Source: Pseudoalteromonas sp. GCY (lineage in GTDB: Bacteria > Pseudomonadota > Gammaproteobacteria > Enterobacterales > Alteromonadaceae). Taken from it: 64,000 bases of DNA. The stretch spans positions 112,501 to 176,500 of the forward strand of contig NZ_CP068023.1 of assembly GCF_016695175.1 (NCBI RefSeq). The letters are read 5' to 3'. The notes beneath the pieces were generated by a model. That model made no database searches. It saw only the letters and a list, made by a program, of their open reading frames with translations, and was not told the DNA's origin. The position numbers and the translations under genes were made by a program. Shown here one piece after another: positions 22,170-32,265 of this stretch; the stretch's first letter is position 1; each line of letters opens with the position of its first letter.

Positions 22170-22373
22170 ATGAGCTTTGATAATGAAAATAGCACATTTA
22201 AAGTATTGATTAATCATGAAGAACAATACTCTCTTTGGCCAAGTTATAAATCAATTCCTGGGGGATGGCGTGAAGTAGGCTGTGAAGGAGACAAGCAGAC
22301 TTGTCTTGATTATATCAATCAACATTGGACTGATATGAGACCACTGAGCTTACGTCAAGCTTTAACAAGCTGA
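22170..22373 (+). CDS. MbtH-like NRPS chaperone
   Basis: 67 residues with the family motif [19 protein letters not shown] and the closing WTDMRP. MbtH proteins bind adenylation domains and are needed for folding or activity of many. First gene of the biosynthetic unit, 150 bases before the FAAL-NRPS. Confidence 0.95.
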   Translation: MSFDNENSTFKVLINHEEQYSLWPSYKSIPGGWREVGCEGDKQTCLDYINQHWTDMRPLSLRQALTS

Positions 22374-22523
22374 TTGTCCTAATTACCTGTTATCCGCTTA
22401 GTGTCGATATTTTTGTAAATTTTATGTTTCAAATGTTCGGCATATTTATCCGATTTTTTCGTTAGCAGGCGTTAGAACGTGGCTGGATACCATTCAAAAC
22501 GTCGGTGATTTACGGAGTAAACT

Positions 22524-25500
22524 ATGTCCGCCATTACAATAACTGACCACCTTATACATCATGCTGAAACCCAGCCTAATCAACTTGCGCTGGTCTGTGT
22601 TGAGCGCAAATTGACTACGCAGTGGACTTATCAAACGCTACTTGAAAAAGTGATGTTTGTTGCCAGTCATTTTCAACAGTATGCAAAACCAGGAGATAGA
22701 GCCCTGATTTTGATGGAAACTGGTATTGAGTACGTTGCCAGCTTTTTAGCCTGTCAGTATTGTGGGATCACTGCTATTCCTAGCTTTCCTCCTGAATCGA
22801 CGAAGCCACAACATCTCGCGAGAACGATAGGAATCGCCAAAGACGCCAGTGCGACTTTAATTCTTACCACAGCCCGTTTCAGTGAGACGGTGCAAGCACT
22901 GACTGACCAAACTTCCGGTGCGTCCATGTTAAGTGTTGATGAGCTGCAAGAGATAAATATACCAGCTCAACGTGCCAATACAGCGCCGAGTGACATTGCA
23001 TTTTTGCAGTACACATCAGGTTCAACAGCAACACCTAAAGGGGTGATGGTTAGTCATGAGAACCTAATTGCGAATGAGCGAGCGATTAGCGAGCGGATGG
23101 AGACGACGAGCAACGATGTCATGGTTAGCTGGTTGCCGCTATTTCATGATATGGGGTTAATTGGAGGCTTACTACAACCTTTATTTATGGGATTTCCTCT
23201 GGTATTGACTTCTCCTCGTTACTTTATGGAAAGGCCTGTAAGGTGGTTACAACTACTAAGTCAGTACAAGGGGACTATCTCTGGAGGCCCTGACTTTTCA
23301 TTTCGATTGTGTTTGGAGAGAGTAAAGGAAAAAGTGCTAGAAGAGCTCGATCTTCGTCATTGGCGAGTTGCATACTCTGGGGCTGAGCCCATCAGACACG
23401 ATACACTCATTGACTTTGCTGAGCGCTTCTCTGCTTGTGGTTTAAACAAACAGGCTATTTACCCATGCTACGGCCTCGCTGAAGGAACATTGATGGTGAC
23501 TGGCAGCCATGCCAATCAAGGCGCATATGTGACGGCATTTGATAGCGCTAAATTAGCCGCAGGTATTGCAGAGTCGGTTCCAAGTCAGGACTGGAGAAAT
23601 ACAGAACATTATCGCCATCAAGTCGGCTGCGGTATCGTCGCCAGTGAGCATTTCTTACGTATTAGCGATCCACAAACTCATCAGCAACTTGCAGATGGTT
23701 TGATTGGAGAAATATGGACTGCAGGTCCCAGTATCGCGGTCGGATATTGGCAAAATGAAGAAGCGACACGCGCCACATTTATCGAGCTAGATGGCAAGCG
23801 TTGGTTAAGAACAGGTGATGTGGGCTATATCTACGATGGCCAACTCTTTATCTCAGGAAGAGAAAAAGATCTAATCATCATGAATGGCCACAATGTCTAT
23901 CCCCAAGATATCGAAAGAGTGATAGAAGCGGAATTGAGCTTTGTGCGTAAAGGTCGAGTGTCAGCATTTCCAGTTCCAAGCGCGGAAACTGGAGAAGGGA
24001 TTGGTCTTGCTATTGAGACGACGAACAGCTATCGAAACACTGTTGCGGCGGAGCTCACCGCTGAAGTAGTAAGAAACTTTATCAGCACGCAATTCGGCCA
24101 CAGTCCCGAACTCGTATTACTGCTTGATCAGGGCACATTGCCGAAAACATCTAGCGGAAAATTGCAGCGTAGCGCTTGTCTTAAGTTATATCAAAGAGCG
24201 CAGTTGGTGCCATACGGCACTTTCGATAGCGAAGCGTTGCGCAATCTTGGACAAGTAGAATGTACGGTAGAAGCATGGTCTGATTTTGAACAAGCGATCG
24301 CTAAGTCGTGGCAGCAGGTACTCAACTATCCAGTGACAAATAACCGAGCTAACTTTTTTTCTTTAGGCGGGAATTCACTCAAAGCGGTACGTTTAATTGC
24401 GTTGGTTCAAACACAGTTTGATTGTCAGCTGGAGACGACTTGTTTATTTAATGCCCCTGAATTTGGTGATTTTTGTGAGCTTGTTAAACACAGTAAGGCG
24501 CAAAACACGAACAGGCTTCAGTTACTCCCAACGCATCAAATAGATCACCCTTTAAGCGCTCAACAGCAAAGGCAGCTGTTTCTATGGCAACTGCAGCCTG
24601 AAAGCAACGCCTATCATATTGGGGCAAAAACTACGTTAGTAGGCTCAGTGTCAATTGAGCATGTAGAGCAGGCTTGCCGTGTGGTGTTTGCCCGCCACCC
24701 AATCTTGAGACAGCAATTTATGAAAAGTGAAAGTGGACAATGGCGACAGACTGCGTCATCTCGTCCATTGAACTGGTGTGTTGAAGATATGTCACATTTA
24801 TCTCAGCAGCACCAATCCAGCTGGATTGCTAAGTGGTATCAAACTCCCTTTGCTCTTATGGAGGGAGATTGTTTCAGGGTTGCATTGGTGGAGGTTGCAC
24901 CGCGACAGTTTACTTTATTGGTAGCGATGCATCACATTGTGGGGGATGCATGGTCCTTCGAGCTGTTGATAAAGCAAATAGCTGATATATATCATGCGCT
25001 TGAAAAAGGTACTGAAGTAAATATAGAGCCGAGTTTACTGCAGTACGGTGACTTTGCTCAATGGCAGCAAGATTGGCTCGAGAGTGCAGATGCAAAACAA
25101 CAACGGACTTACTGGCTAGCACAGCTATCAGGTGATGGGGATGAGGAACTTATCACTGCGCAGCGTGAAAAAACGCAGCAAGGGTTACAGTCTAGATTGT
25201 TATGTGAGCAATTAGATTATCGCCAAGTTCAGCAACTCCAAGCCTTTTCACATCAGCAAAGTGCAAGTTTGTACATGTTGTTGTTAGCATCTTTGCAGGT
25301 TACGTTTTATCGTTTATATGGTAAGTCAAAGCCACGAGTTGGCGTTCCGGTCGCAAATCGACGTAGTGCCTCGACTCAAGAAATGTTGGGCTTTTTTGTT
25401 AATACGCAAGTGCTTACCGCAGATATTAACCCTGCCATGACGTTCGGTGACGTGATAGCTCAGGTCAAACAGCGGGCGCTAGAGGCGCAACAGTATCAAG

Positions 25501-27749
25501 ATTACCCATTCGAAAAACTAGTCGAGTTGTTAAACCCAGATCGCAAGCTTGGGCACAACCCGTTATTCCAATTCATGCTTAACCATGTTGAGTACCAAGC
25601 AAACCCTTGGTGTGAAAGTGCATCTGTGCAAGCAAGTACTGTGGAAGCGCTCAATCAAGAAGTACAGTTTGACTTTAGCTTAGATTCTAGATTATTTAAT
25701 GAAGGCCATCTTGATTTAGAGCTTCAGTATAACGGTACCCTGTTCTCAAAAGCGCAGATGCAAAACTTTATGCAAAGCTGGCTCACCCTGCTACAACAGG
25801 CAGTTCGACACCCTAATGAAGCGATTGCAGAGTTAGTGATGGTGACACAAGAGGACGCATTATTAGCGCTTGGGAAGGGCAAAGCGAGCACTGAAGAAAA
25901 AATCGACTGGCTTTCGCAAATCGCGCAGCATGCGAGTGTAAGTGCTGAAGCAACTGCCATTATTTATCGCAATGAAGATTACAGTTATAGCTGGCTGTGG
26001 CAACGCGCATGTACTGTTGCACAGAAACTTTCTGCGGAGGGCGTTGGAGCGGAAAGTGTCGTGGGGATCCTGTTACCTAGGACACCTGACATGCTGGCTT
26101 GTACCCTAGGATGCTTACTTGCTGGTGCGGGTTATTTACCACTGGATGCCAATTTCCCTGAAGCTAAATTGGCATTCATGTTAGAAGATGCCAACTGTTG
26201 CAAACTCATTAGTGATGATGTCACAACTAGCGCAATATGGCAGGGCGATGTTTTCACACCTGCTGAGTTATTTAATACATCAAGCTTGGCAGATGAAATA
26301 AAGGATGTTGGTGATATTAATCATCTTGCTGTGGCTTATCTAAACTATACCTCTGGCTCGACAGGAGCGCCTAAAGGAATAGCGATAGAGCATGGGGCAT
26401 TGGCGATATACATTGCCTCAGCAATCGACTTTATGGCCCTAACTGCAAAGGATGTGGTGTTGCAGTTTGCGACCGCAAACTTTGATGCTTTCGTTGAGCA
26501 AGTGTTTCCAACTTGGACTGTGGGTGCGACCTTAGTACTTCGAGAAGATGTATTATGGGACGCGCAAACGCTTTATACCCAAGCGCAACGACATCGAATT
26601 ACTGTCATGGACTTAAGCGCGGCTTACTGGCGTACGATCGCAGCTTCGTGGGCGCAACAAGCTAAACGTCATGGCACACTGGCGCTTCCTCATCTTCGTC
26701 AGGTGCACTCAGGTGGTGAAGCGATGTCGACAACCGGGATTGCTGATTGGCGAGCTGCGGGGTTAGATCATGTCAAATTGCTGAATACCTATGGGCCTAC
26801 AGAGATTGTTGTAGAAGCAAGTGTATTTGACTGCACCGCACTTGAACCATCTGCCAATGTACCGATTGGTAATGCTATCCAAGGTCGACAGCTTTATGTG
26901 TTAGATAGCGCATTACAGTTAGTGCCACAAGGTGAAGTAGGTGAGTTGTACGTTGGTGGTGATATTTTAGCGAGAGGTTATTGGCAGCAATCTGGATTGA
27001 CAGCGTGTAAGTTTATTGCTGATCCATTTAGCCAAGATGGCGCTCGCATGTACGCTACCGGCGACTTGGTACGTTGGCAGGGAGAACAGCTGGAATACAT
27101 AGGTCGTCAAGACCATCAGGTGAAGATAAGAGGATTTAGAGTAGAGTTATCAGAAGTTGAAGCACAACTTTGCAACCTACCTAAAGTTAGACATGCGGTG
27201 GTACAGCTTAGGGATACACAAAGCTCAGCAAGTTTAGTCGCTTATGTTGAGGCTGATGGTGTAACAGAAGTTGAATTGAAGCAAGCTCTACAACAGCAAT
27301 TACCTCATTATATGATCCCTGATGCGATTTTGGTGTTAGATAAACTTCCTCTTTCTGAAAGTGGCAAATTAGAGCGTCATAAACTGCCGGATATCAAAGT
27401 GATGCAGAGCTGTGAAACGCCTAAATCAAGCGCAAGTGAGTTAGAACAGCAGTTAATCAAAGTATTTGCTCGCCACCTACAACGAGACTCCATTGCAATA
27501 GAACAAAACTTTTTCGACTTAGGTGGTCACTCTCTGTTACTGATGGCGATATATGATGAACTCAAGCCTGATCATCCATCATTATCATTAACGGATCTAT
27601 TTCAGTACCCAAGTATTGCCAGCTTAGCGAGTTATTTGACGACAACAGTCAGTGCGCAAACCACATCACTGCCAACGTCAAATAATAAAAAACAAAAGCA
27701 AGCTATGAGCGCCTTTGCTGCCAAGAAGCGTAAATCAAGAGAAGTGTAA
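22524..27749 (+). CDS. FAAL-ACP-C-A-PCP lipoinitiating NRPS
   Basis: 1741 residues; ACGGAG six bases before ATG. Order: fatty-acyl-AMP ligase (1-560; YTSGSTATPKG from 163), acyl carrier (GGNSLK, Ser618), condensation (HHIVGDAWS, His803/His804/Asp808), adenylation (core YTSGSTGAPKG from 1275), peptidyl carrier (GGHSL, Ser1670). This is the start-module plan of pyoverdine PvdL. My reading of the adenylation code is D-A-E-D-H-G-T-V-E-K: acidic at 239, 278 and 331, which suits a basic amino acid such as Lys. It would attach a fatty acid to that residue and pass it to the PKS, whose gene starts three bases after this stop. Confidence 0.93.
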   Translation: MSAITITDHLIHHAETQPNQLALVCVERKLTTQWTYQTLLEKVMFVASHFQQYAKPGDRALILMETGIEYVASFLACQYCGITAIPSFPPESTKPQHLARTIGIAKDASATLILTTARFSETVQALTDQTSGASMLSVDELQEINIPAQRANTAPSDIAFLQYTSGSTATPKGVMVSHENLIANERAISERMETTSNDVMVSWLPLFHDMGLIGGLLQPLFMGFPLVLTSPRYFMERPVRWLQLLSQYKGTISGGPDFSFRLCLERVKEKVLEELDLRHWRVAYSGAEPIRHDTLIDFAERFSACGLNKQAIYPCYGLAEGTLMVTGSHANQGAYVTAFDSAKLAAGIAESVPSQDWRNTEHYRHQVGCGIVASEHFLRISDPQTHQQLADGLIGEIWTAGPSIAVGYWQNEEATRATFIELDGKRWLRTGDVGYIYDGQLFISGREKDLIIMNGHNVYPQDIERVIEAELSFVRKGRVSAFPVPSAETGEGIGLAIETTNSYRNTVAAELTAEVVRNFISTQFGHSPELVLLLDQGTLPKTSSGKLQRSACLKLYQRAQLVPYGTFDSEALRNLGQVECTVEAWSDFEQAIAKSWQQVLNYPVTNNRANFFSLGGNSLKAVRLIALVQTQFDCQLETTCLFNAPEFGDFCELVKHSKAQNTNRLQLLPTHQIDHPLSAQQQRQLFLWQLQPESNAYHIGAKTTLVGSVSIEHVEQACRVVFARHPILRQQFMKSESGQWRQTASSRPLNWCVEDMSHLSQQHQSSWIAKWYQTPFALMEGDCFRVALVEVAPRQFTLLVAMHHIVGDAWSFELLIKQIADIYHALEKGTEVNIEPSLLQYGDFAQWQQDWLESADAKQQRTYWLAQLSGDGDEELITAQREKTQQGLQSRLLCEQLDYRQVQQLQAFSHQQSASLYMLLLASLQVTFYRLYGKSKPRVGVPVANRRSASTQEMLGFFVNTQVLTADINPAMTFGDVIAQVKQRALEAQQYQDYPFEKLVELLNPDRKLGHNPLFQFMLNHVEYQANPWCESASVQASTVEALNQEVQFDFSLDSRLFNEGHLDLELQYNGTLFSKAQMQNFMQSWLTLLQQAVRHPNEAIAELVMVTQEDALLALGKGKASTEEKIDWLSQIAQHASVSAEATAIIYRNEDYSYSWLWQRACTVAQKLSAEGVGAESVVGILLPRTPDMLACTLGCLLAGAGYLPLDANFPEAKLAFMLEDANCCKLISDDVTTSAIWQGDVFTPAELFNTSSLADEIKDVGDINHLAVAYLNYTSGSTGAPKGIAIEHGALAIYIASAIDFMALTAKDVVLQFATANFDAFVEQVFPTWTVGATLVLREDVLWDAQTLYTQAQRHRITVMDLSAAYWRTIAASWAQQAKRHGTLALPHLRQVHSGGEAMSTTGIADWRAAGLDHVKLLNTYGPTEIVVEASVFDCTALEPSANVPIGNAIQGRQLYVLDSALQLVPQGEVGELYVGGDILARGYWQQSGLTACKFIADPFSQDGARMYATGDLVRWQGEQLEYIGRQDHQVKIRGFRVELSEVEAQLCNLPKVRHAVVQLRDTQSSASLVAYVEADGVTEVELKQALQQQLPHYMIPDAILVLDKLPLSESGKLERHKLPDIKVMQSCETPKSSASELEQQLIKVFARHLQRDSIAIEQNFFDLGGHSLLLMAIYDELKPDHPSLSLTDLFQYPSIASLASYLTTTVSAQTTSLPTSNNKKQKQAMSAFAAKKRKSREV

Positions 27750-27752
27750 CTA

Positions 27753-30700
27753 ATGACAGAGCAAACATTTAATCCTTTAGATATTGCAGTGGTGGGAATG
27801 GCTGGACGCTTTCCTGATGCCGATAACGTTGAAGCATTGTGGCAAAACGTTCGCAGTGGTCATTGCGCTATTGAGACTTTGACAGAAGAGCAGCTGACGG
27901 CTGCGGGGGTAAGTGAAGCACAGCGCAGCCACCCTGATTATGTCAACGCGTCCATCCCATTTGCAAATAAAGCTCAGTTCGATGCGGAGTTTTTTGGCTA
28001 TACACCAAAAGAAGCAACACAATTAGATCCTCAACAGCGCCTATTTCTGCAAACGTGTTGGCACGCTTTGGAGCATGCAGGCTTACCAACGAGTGGCCAG
28101 TTCACAGGCGTATTTGCCGGTTGTGGTGTGCCAGCATACTTACTTAAACATTTATTGCCGCAGCAGCAAGACAATGACATCACTAGCCTCTTAGCGCTCA
28201 CCAATGGCAATGAAAAAGACGCGCTGGCTACTCGCATTAGTTACGAACTTGATTTAACTGGACCTGCGGTAACGGTGCAAACGGCTTGCTCAACCTCTTT
28301 AGTCGCCGTACACATGGCCTGTCGAGCGTTGCAAAACTATGAGTGTGATGCAGCCCTTGCAGGTGGTGTGTGGCTCAACTTACTCGACGAACAAGGATAT
28401 CTTGCGCCTGCTGGTGGCAGCTTATCAACCAGTGGTAAGTTGAGTGCATTTAGCGAACACGCCGATGGCATCTTAATTGGCAGTGGCACTGCTGCTGTGG
28501 TATTAAAACGTGTGGCAGAAGCGATAGAAGATGGCGATCACATCTTAGCAGTGATTAAGGGATCTGCGATTAATAATGATGGCAAAGACAAAGTTGGCTA
28601 TACCGCGCCAAGCGTCACGGGGCAGGCAAATGCGATACGTGCCGCTTTGGAGTTTGCAGATGTCGAGCCGCGCTCTATCGGCTACATTGAGAGCCATGGC
28701 ACCGGCACAAAGCTTGGCGACCCAATTGAAGTCGCAGCACTATCACAAGTTTATCAGCACACTGAAAAACAATATTGTGCCCTTGGCTCAATTAAAGCAA
28801 ATATTGGTCATTTAGACTCAGCGGCTGGTGTGACTGGTTTAATTAAAGCTATTCAAGCCTTGCGCTACAAAGAGATCCCGCCGAGCATTCATAGCTCGCC
28901 TCAAAACAGTAAAATTGATTTCGAAAACAGTCCGTTTTATTTACCTGAGCACGCGCAAACATGGGATTGTGATGGTCCTCGCCGCGCTGCGGTCAGCTCT
29001 CTGGGAATGGGGGGGACCAATGCACACGTTATTTTGGAGGAGTATTTACCTGTAACTGAAAAGGTCGCAAGCGCCCCCGCACCATGGCACATTTTACCAA
29101 TTTCAGCGGCTAATACAGCTAGTTTAGCTAAGCAGCGTCAACAGCTTGCCAAAGCCATAACACAGAACCCACAGCAATTGACGCTTATAGCTGCACAGCT
29201 GCAGCATAAAAAGCGTAGGTTGCCTGCAAATCAGGCTATTGTCGCAAAAGATGAAGCGCAGGCAATCGAGTTGTTAAATCGTGAATATGCCGATGAGATA
29301 GTGAAGAAAGCAGAGCAGATAGGCTTGCTGTTTTCAGGGCAGGGCTCACAGTATGTGACGATGGCACAGCCTTTATATCGTCATGTTACAGAGTTTAAGA
29401 CTCACTTCGATGACGTACTAGCACGTTTCCCAAGTAAATTACGTGCAGAACTAGAAGCGGTATTTTTCCCCTCCGATGAGCAGATATTAGCTGCCAATCA
29501 ACTCTTAAATCAAACTAGGGTAACGCAACCTGCATTGTTTGTTGTGGCTTATGCTATGGCTAAATGCTATCAAGCGCATGGAGTACAAGCCCACGCGATG
29601 TTAGGTCACAGTATTGGTGAATATGTTGCGGCTTGTTTAGCGGAGGTAATGTCTGTAGATGATGCCATTCATCTCGTTGTTGCAAGGGGGGAAGCGTTAC
29701 AGCAAATGGCAGAAGGCGCGATGCTTTCTGTTATGGCAGATGCCGATACTATTGCGCCTTTCCTCAATGCTGAATTGGATATTGCAGCCTATAACAGCCC
29801 GCAAAATACGGTGGTGGCAGGAACAAAAGCGGCGATTAAAATGCTGCAAGGTGAATTAAAAGAAAAGCAGGTCAGTTGTACCCGTTTACACGTCTCTCAC
29901 GCATTTCATAGTCATCTAACTGAGCCCGTGTTAGCTGTTTTTGCACAGGCGTTTGCAAAGGTTGAGCTCAAAGCGCCAAAAATTCCTTTTGTCTCTAATA
30001 TCACCGGAGAATGGATCACAGATAGCCAAGCGACCTCAGTACAATACTGGCTTGATCATATCCGTCAGCCAGTTGATTTTGCTAAAGGAATTCAAACGCT
30101 GGCGCAAACATGCCAAGTATTAATCGAAGCAGGTCCCGGTGATACCTTACAAAAACTGAGTAGTCAAAACCTCGGTGAGAAAGCAATAGTCCTGCACTCA
30201 ATTGCCCATGTAAGAGACCTAAAGTCCAGCGTGCCACCGTTTGCGAAAACCCTTGCTACATTATGGCAATATGGCCTGCACATTGATTGGCACAAAGTTA
30301 CGAATTATCCCCATGGTCAAAAGATGCTTGCACCAGAGTATGCATTTGCAAACACAAGCTTCTGGCAAGCGGCACAAGCCAATCAGGATTCTGTGACTGA
30401 CGCGCAATCTAAGCCTGAACTATTAGCTCCAGTGTGGCAACAGGCGATGCAAAACCTTGCGCCAAGCGCACCTTTGAGTGGTCAGCGGTGGCTGGTAGTT
30501 TGTGATGATAGCCCATTATGTGAAGCCTTAATGGATGCGTTGAATGCAGAACAAGTTTCCGTATTACAGCTTTGGCATGGTAATGATTTTGTTCAGCAAC
30601 AAGAGCAAGTTTATCGCGGTAATACTCAACAAATAGAAACGTTTGAGACCATTATGTCGCAATCTGATGATATTGTTCGAGTCGTTGATTTAAGGTTACT

Positions 30701-32141
30701 TGGGGCTGATACCCTGGCGTTTACTAGCCACTTGGCGCTACTGCAATGGGCTTCGGAACATAAAATAGGGGTAAGTTTAGTTGCTACTGGACTTTTCTCT
30801 GTGTTAGGCAATGAAGCGGTATCACCATCAAAAGCGACAATTTTAGGTGCAACTAGAGCCTTGTGTCATGAAGTCCCTGAGTTGTTTGTACAGGTGGTTG
30901 AAGTCACTGAGGCAGAGTCATCGACAAACAGTAAAACCTTAGTTTCAACAATACTGAAAAACTTAGCACAGAAAAGCAGCATAGAGATTGCTGTGCGTGG
31001 TAGAAATGCTTTTAGCTTGTCACAGCAAGCAGTGACTGAAGTGGTAACAACAGTATCGGGACCGGATAATCCAGTTACTTTTATTACAGGGGGATTAGGA
31101 GGTGTAGCGCTTATTCTCGCGAATAAACTGGCGCAGCAAGGACATAAAATCGCGCTGTTGAGCCGCCGAGCCATACCCACAGCGCAACAATGGCCTGAAC
31201 TCGCTGTTAATAACGAAAACTCAAAAGAGCAGGCATTATTTACTCAGTTGAACGAGTTAAAAGCACTCGCACCAGATCTGATGGTGTTGCAAGGGGACGT
31301 AACAGATTTGGCAGCATTAACCCGTGCCATAGCCCAAGCCGAAGCGCAGCTCGGTCATATCAGCCACGTTGTTCATGCAGCCGGCGTTGCTGGAGGTGGT
31401 GTGTTATCTCAGTTAAGCCCGCAGCAAGTATCTGAAACCTTAGCTGCAAAAGTATCTGGTGCCAATAATCTATTACAGGCATTCGCGCATCATCAACTAG
31501 CGAAAATGATATTTTGCTCGTCGCTCGCCTCTGTGCTTGGCGCCTTTGGGCAAGGTGACTATTGTGCTGCAAATGCGTATCTAGATGCGCTGCCTTATCG
31601 ATCTTTACCATTCCCGGTATGCACAATCAATTGGGATGGATGGGATAACATAGGTATGGCTGCTGGGCAACAAGTGGCGAGTGGCTTAGGACTCGATCGT
31701 GAACAAGGTGCGGCGCTGTTTATACAAGCCATCTCTGCCGACTTGCCACATCTTTACGCTGCAGCCATGAACTGGGCACAACGAGAAGCTAAGTTGCAAG
31801 AGTTACTCACTACAGCAGTGATTGCCAATCCTAGCACTAACAGCGTGCAACAAGGAAAATCTCGCCCTGTTATGGATGTTGAATTTGAAGCGCCAGAAAG
31901 TGAGCTTGAACAACGTCTTGCAACACTATGGAGTGAGTCACTTGGCTATAGTGAAGTGGGTATTTTTGACAGCTTCTTTACACTCGGTGGTGATTCGCTT
32001 ATTGCAATACAAATGATAGCGAAAGCTAAACAGGCCTTCGCTGTTGAGATAGCTCCAGCTGCATTCTTCGAAGACCCAAATATCGATAATCTAGCGTTTC
32101 TTATTGAAGAAGCGTTGCTCGCAGAGATAGAAAATCAATAA
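27753..32141 (+). CDS. Type I polyketide synthase KS-AT-KR-ACP
   Basis: 1462 residues. Ketosynthase with Cys179 (TACSTS), His315 (ESHGTGT) and His353 (NIGH); acyltransferase with Ser620 (GHSIGEY) and the malonyl-type HAFH motif (716-719); ketoreductase with GGLGG (1113-1117) and the Ser1257/Tyr1270/Asn1274 set; ACP with GGDSL (Ser1415). No dehydratase, enoylreductase or methyltransferase is seen. It should add one malonate and reduce the keto group to a hydroxyl. Behind a Lys-loading module this gives a 4,8-diamino-3-hydroxyoctanoyl unit, a known component of alterobactins. A terminator follows. Confidence 0.93.
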   Translation: MTEQTFNPLDIAVVGMAGRFPDADNVEALWQNVRSGHCAIETLTEEQLTAAGVSEAQRSHPDYVNASIPFANKAQFDAEFFGYTPKEATQLDPQQRLFLQTCWHALEHAGLPTSGQFTGVFAGCGVPAYLLKHLLPQQQDNDITSLLALTNGNEKDALATRISYELDLTGPAVTVQTACSTSLVAVHMACRALQNYECDAALAGGVWLNLLDEQGYLAPAGGSLSTSGKLSAFSEHADGILIGSGTAAVVLKRVAEAIEDGDHILAVIKGSAINNDGKDKVGYTAPSVTGQANAIRAALEFADVEPRSIGYIESHGTGTKLGDPIEVAALSQVYQHTEKQYCALGSIKANIGHLDSAAGVTGLIKAIQALRYKEIPPSIHSSPQNSKIDFENSPFYLPEHAQTWDCDGPRRAAVSSLGMGGTNAHVILEEYLPVTEKVASAPAPWHILPISAANTASLAKQRQQLAKAITQNPQQLTLIAAQLQHKKRRLPANQAIVAKDEAQAIELLNREYADEIVKKAEQIGLLFSGQGSQYVTMAQPLYRHVTEFKTHFDDVLARFPSKLRAELEAVFFPSDEQILAANQLLNQTRVTQPALFVVAYAMAKCYQAHGVQAHAMLGHSIGEYVAACLAEVMSVDDAIHLVVARGEALQQMAEGAMLSVMADADTIAPFLNAELDIAAYNSPQNTVVAGTKAAIKMLQGELKEKQVSCTRLHVSHAFHSHLTEPVLAVFAQAFAKVELKAPKIPFVSNITGEWITDSQATSVQYWLDHIRQPVDFAKGIQTLAQTCQVLIEAGPGDTLQKLSSQNLGEKAIVLHSIAHVRDLKSSVPPFAKTLATLWQYGLHIDWHKVTNYPHGQKMLAPEYAFANTSFWQAAQANQDSVTDAQSKPELLAPVWQQAMQNLAPSAPLSGQRWLVVCDDSPLCEALMDALNAEQVSVLQLWHGNDFVQQQEQVYRGNTQQIETFETIMSQSDDIVRVVDLRLLGADTLAFTSHLALLQWASEHKIGVSLVATGLFSVLGNEAVSPSKATILGATRALCHEVPELFVQVVEVTEAESSTNSKTLVSTILKNLAQKSSIEIAVRGRNAFSLSQQAVTEVVTTVSGPDNPVTFITGGLGGVALILANKLAQQGHKIALLSRRAIPTAQQWPELAVNNENSKEQALFTQLNELKALAPDLMVLQGDVTDLAALTRAIAQAEAQLGHISHVVHAAGVAGGGVLSQLSPQQVSETLAAKVSGANNLLQAFAHHQLAKMIFCSSLASVLGAFGQGDYCAANAYLDALPYRSLPFPVCTINWDGWDNIGMAAGQQVASGLGLDREQGAALFIQAISADLPHLYAAAMNWAQREAKLQELLTTAVIANPSTNSVQQGKSRPVMDVEFEAPESELEQRLATLWSESLGYSEVGIFDSFFTLGGDSLIAIQMIAKAKQAFAVEIAPAAFFEDPNIDNLAFLIEEALLAEIENQ

Positions 32142-32145
32142 CTAG

Positions 32146-32170
32146 AACGGGTGGCTATCACCCGTTTTTT
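32146..32170 (+). terminator. Terminator after the PKS gene
   Basis: Arms AACGGGTG and CACCCGTT around GCTAT, followed by a T run. It separates the FAAL-NRPS/PKS unit from the acylase gene. Confidence 0.9.
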
Positions 32171-32265
32171 GTATTTGCTTCACCTCTTACTTAAGTCCGT
32201 CTTACTTACCCTATTCGTCGATGAATGATTTGATTTTTAAACAGCACTCATTAAAAAGGATAATT

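Noticed and set aside
22416..22441. ECF box before the FAAL-NRPS (TAAAT-N17-CGGC)
   Set aside because: Wrong spacing and a mismatched -10 element; read-through from the MbtH promoter is a simpler explanation.
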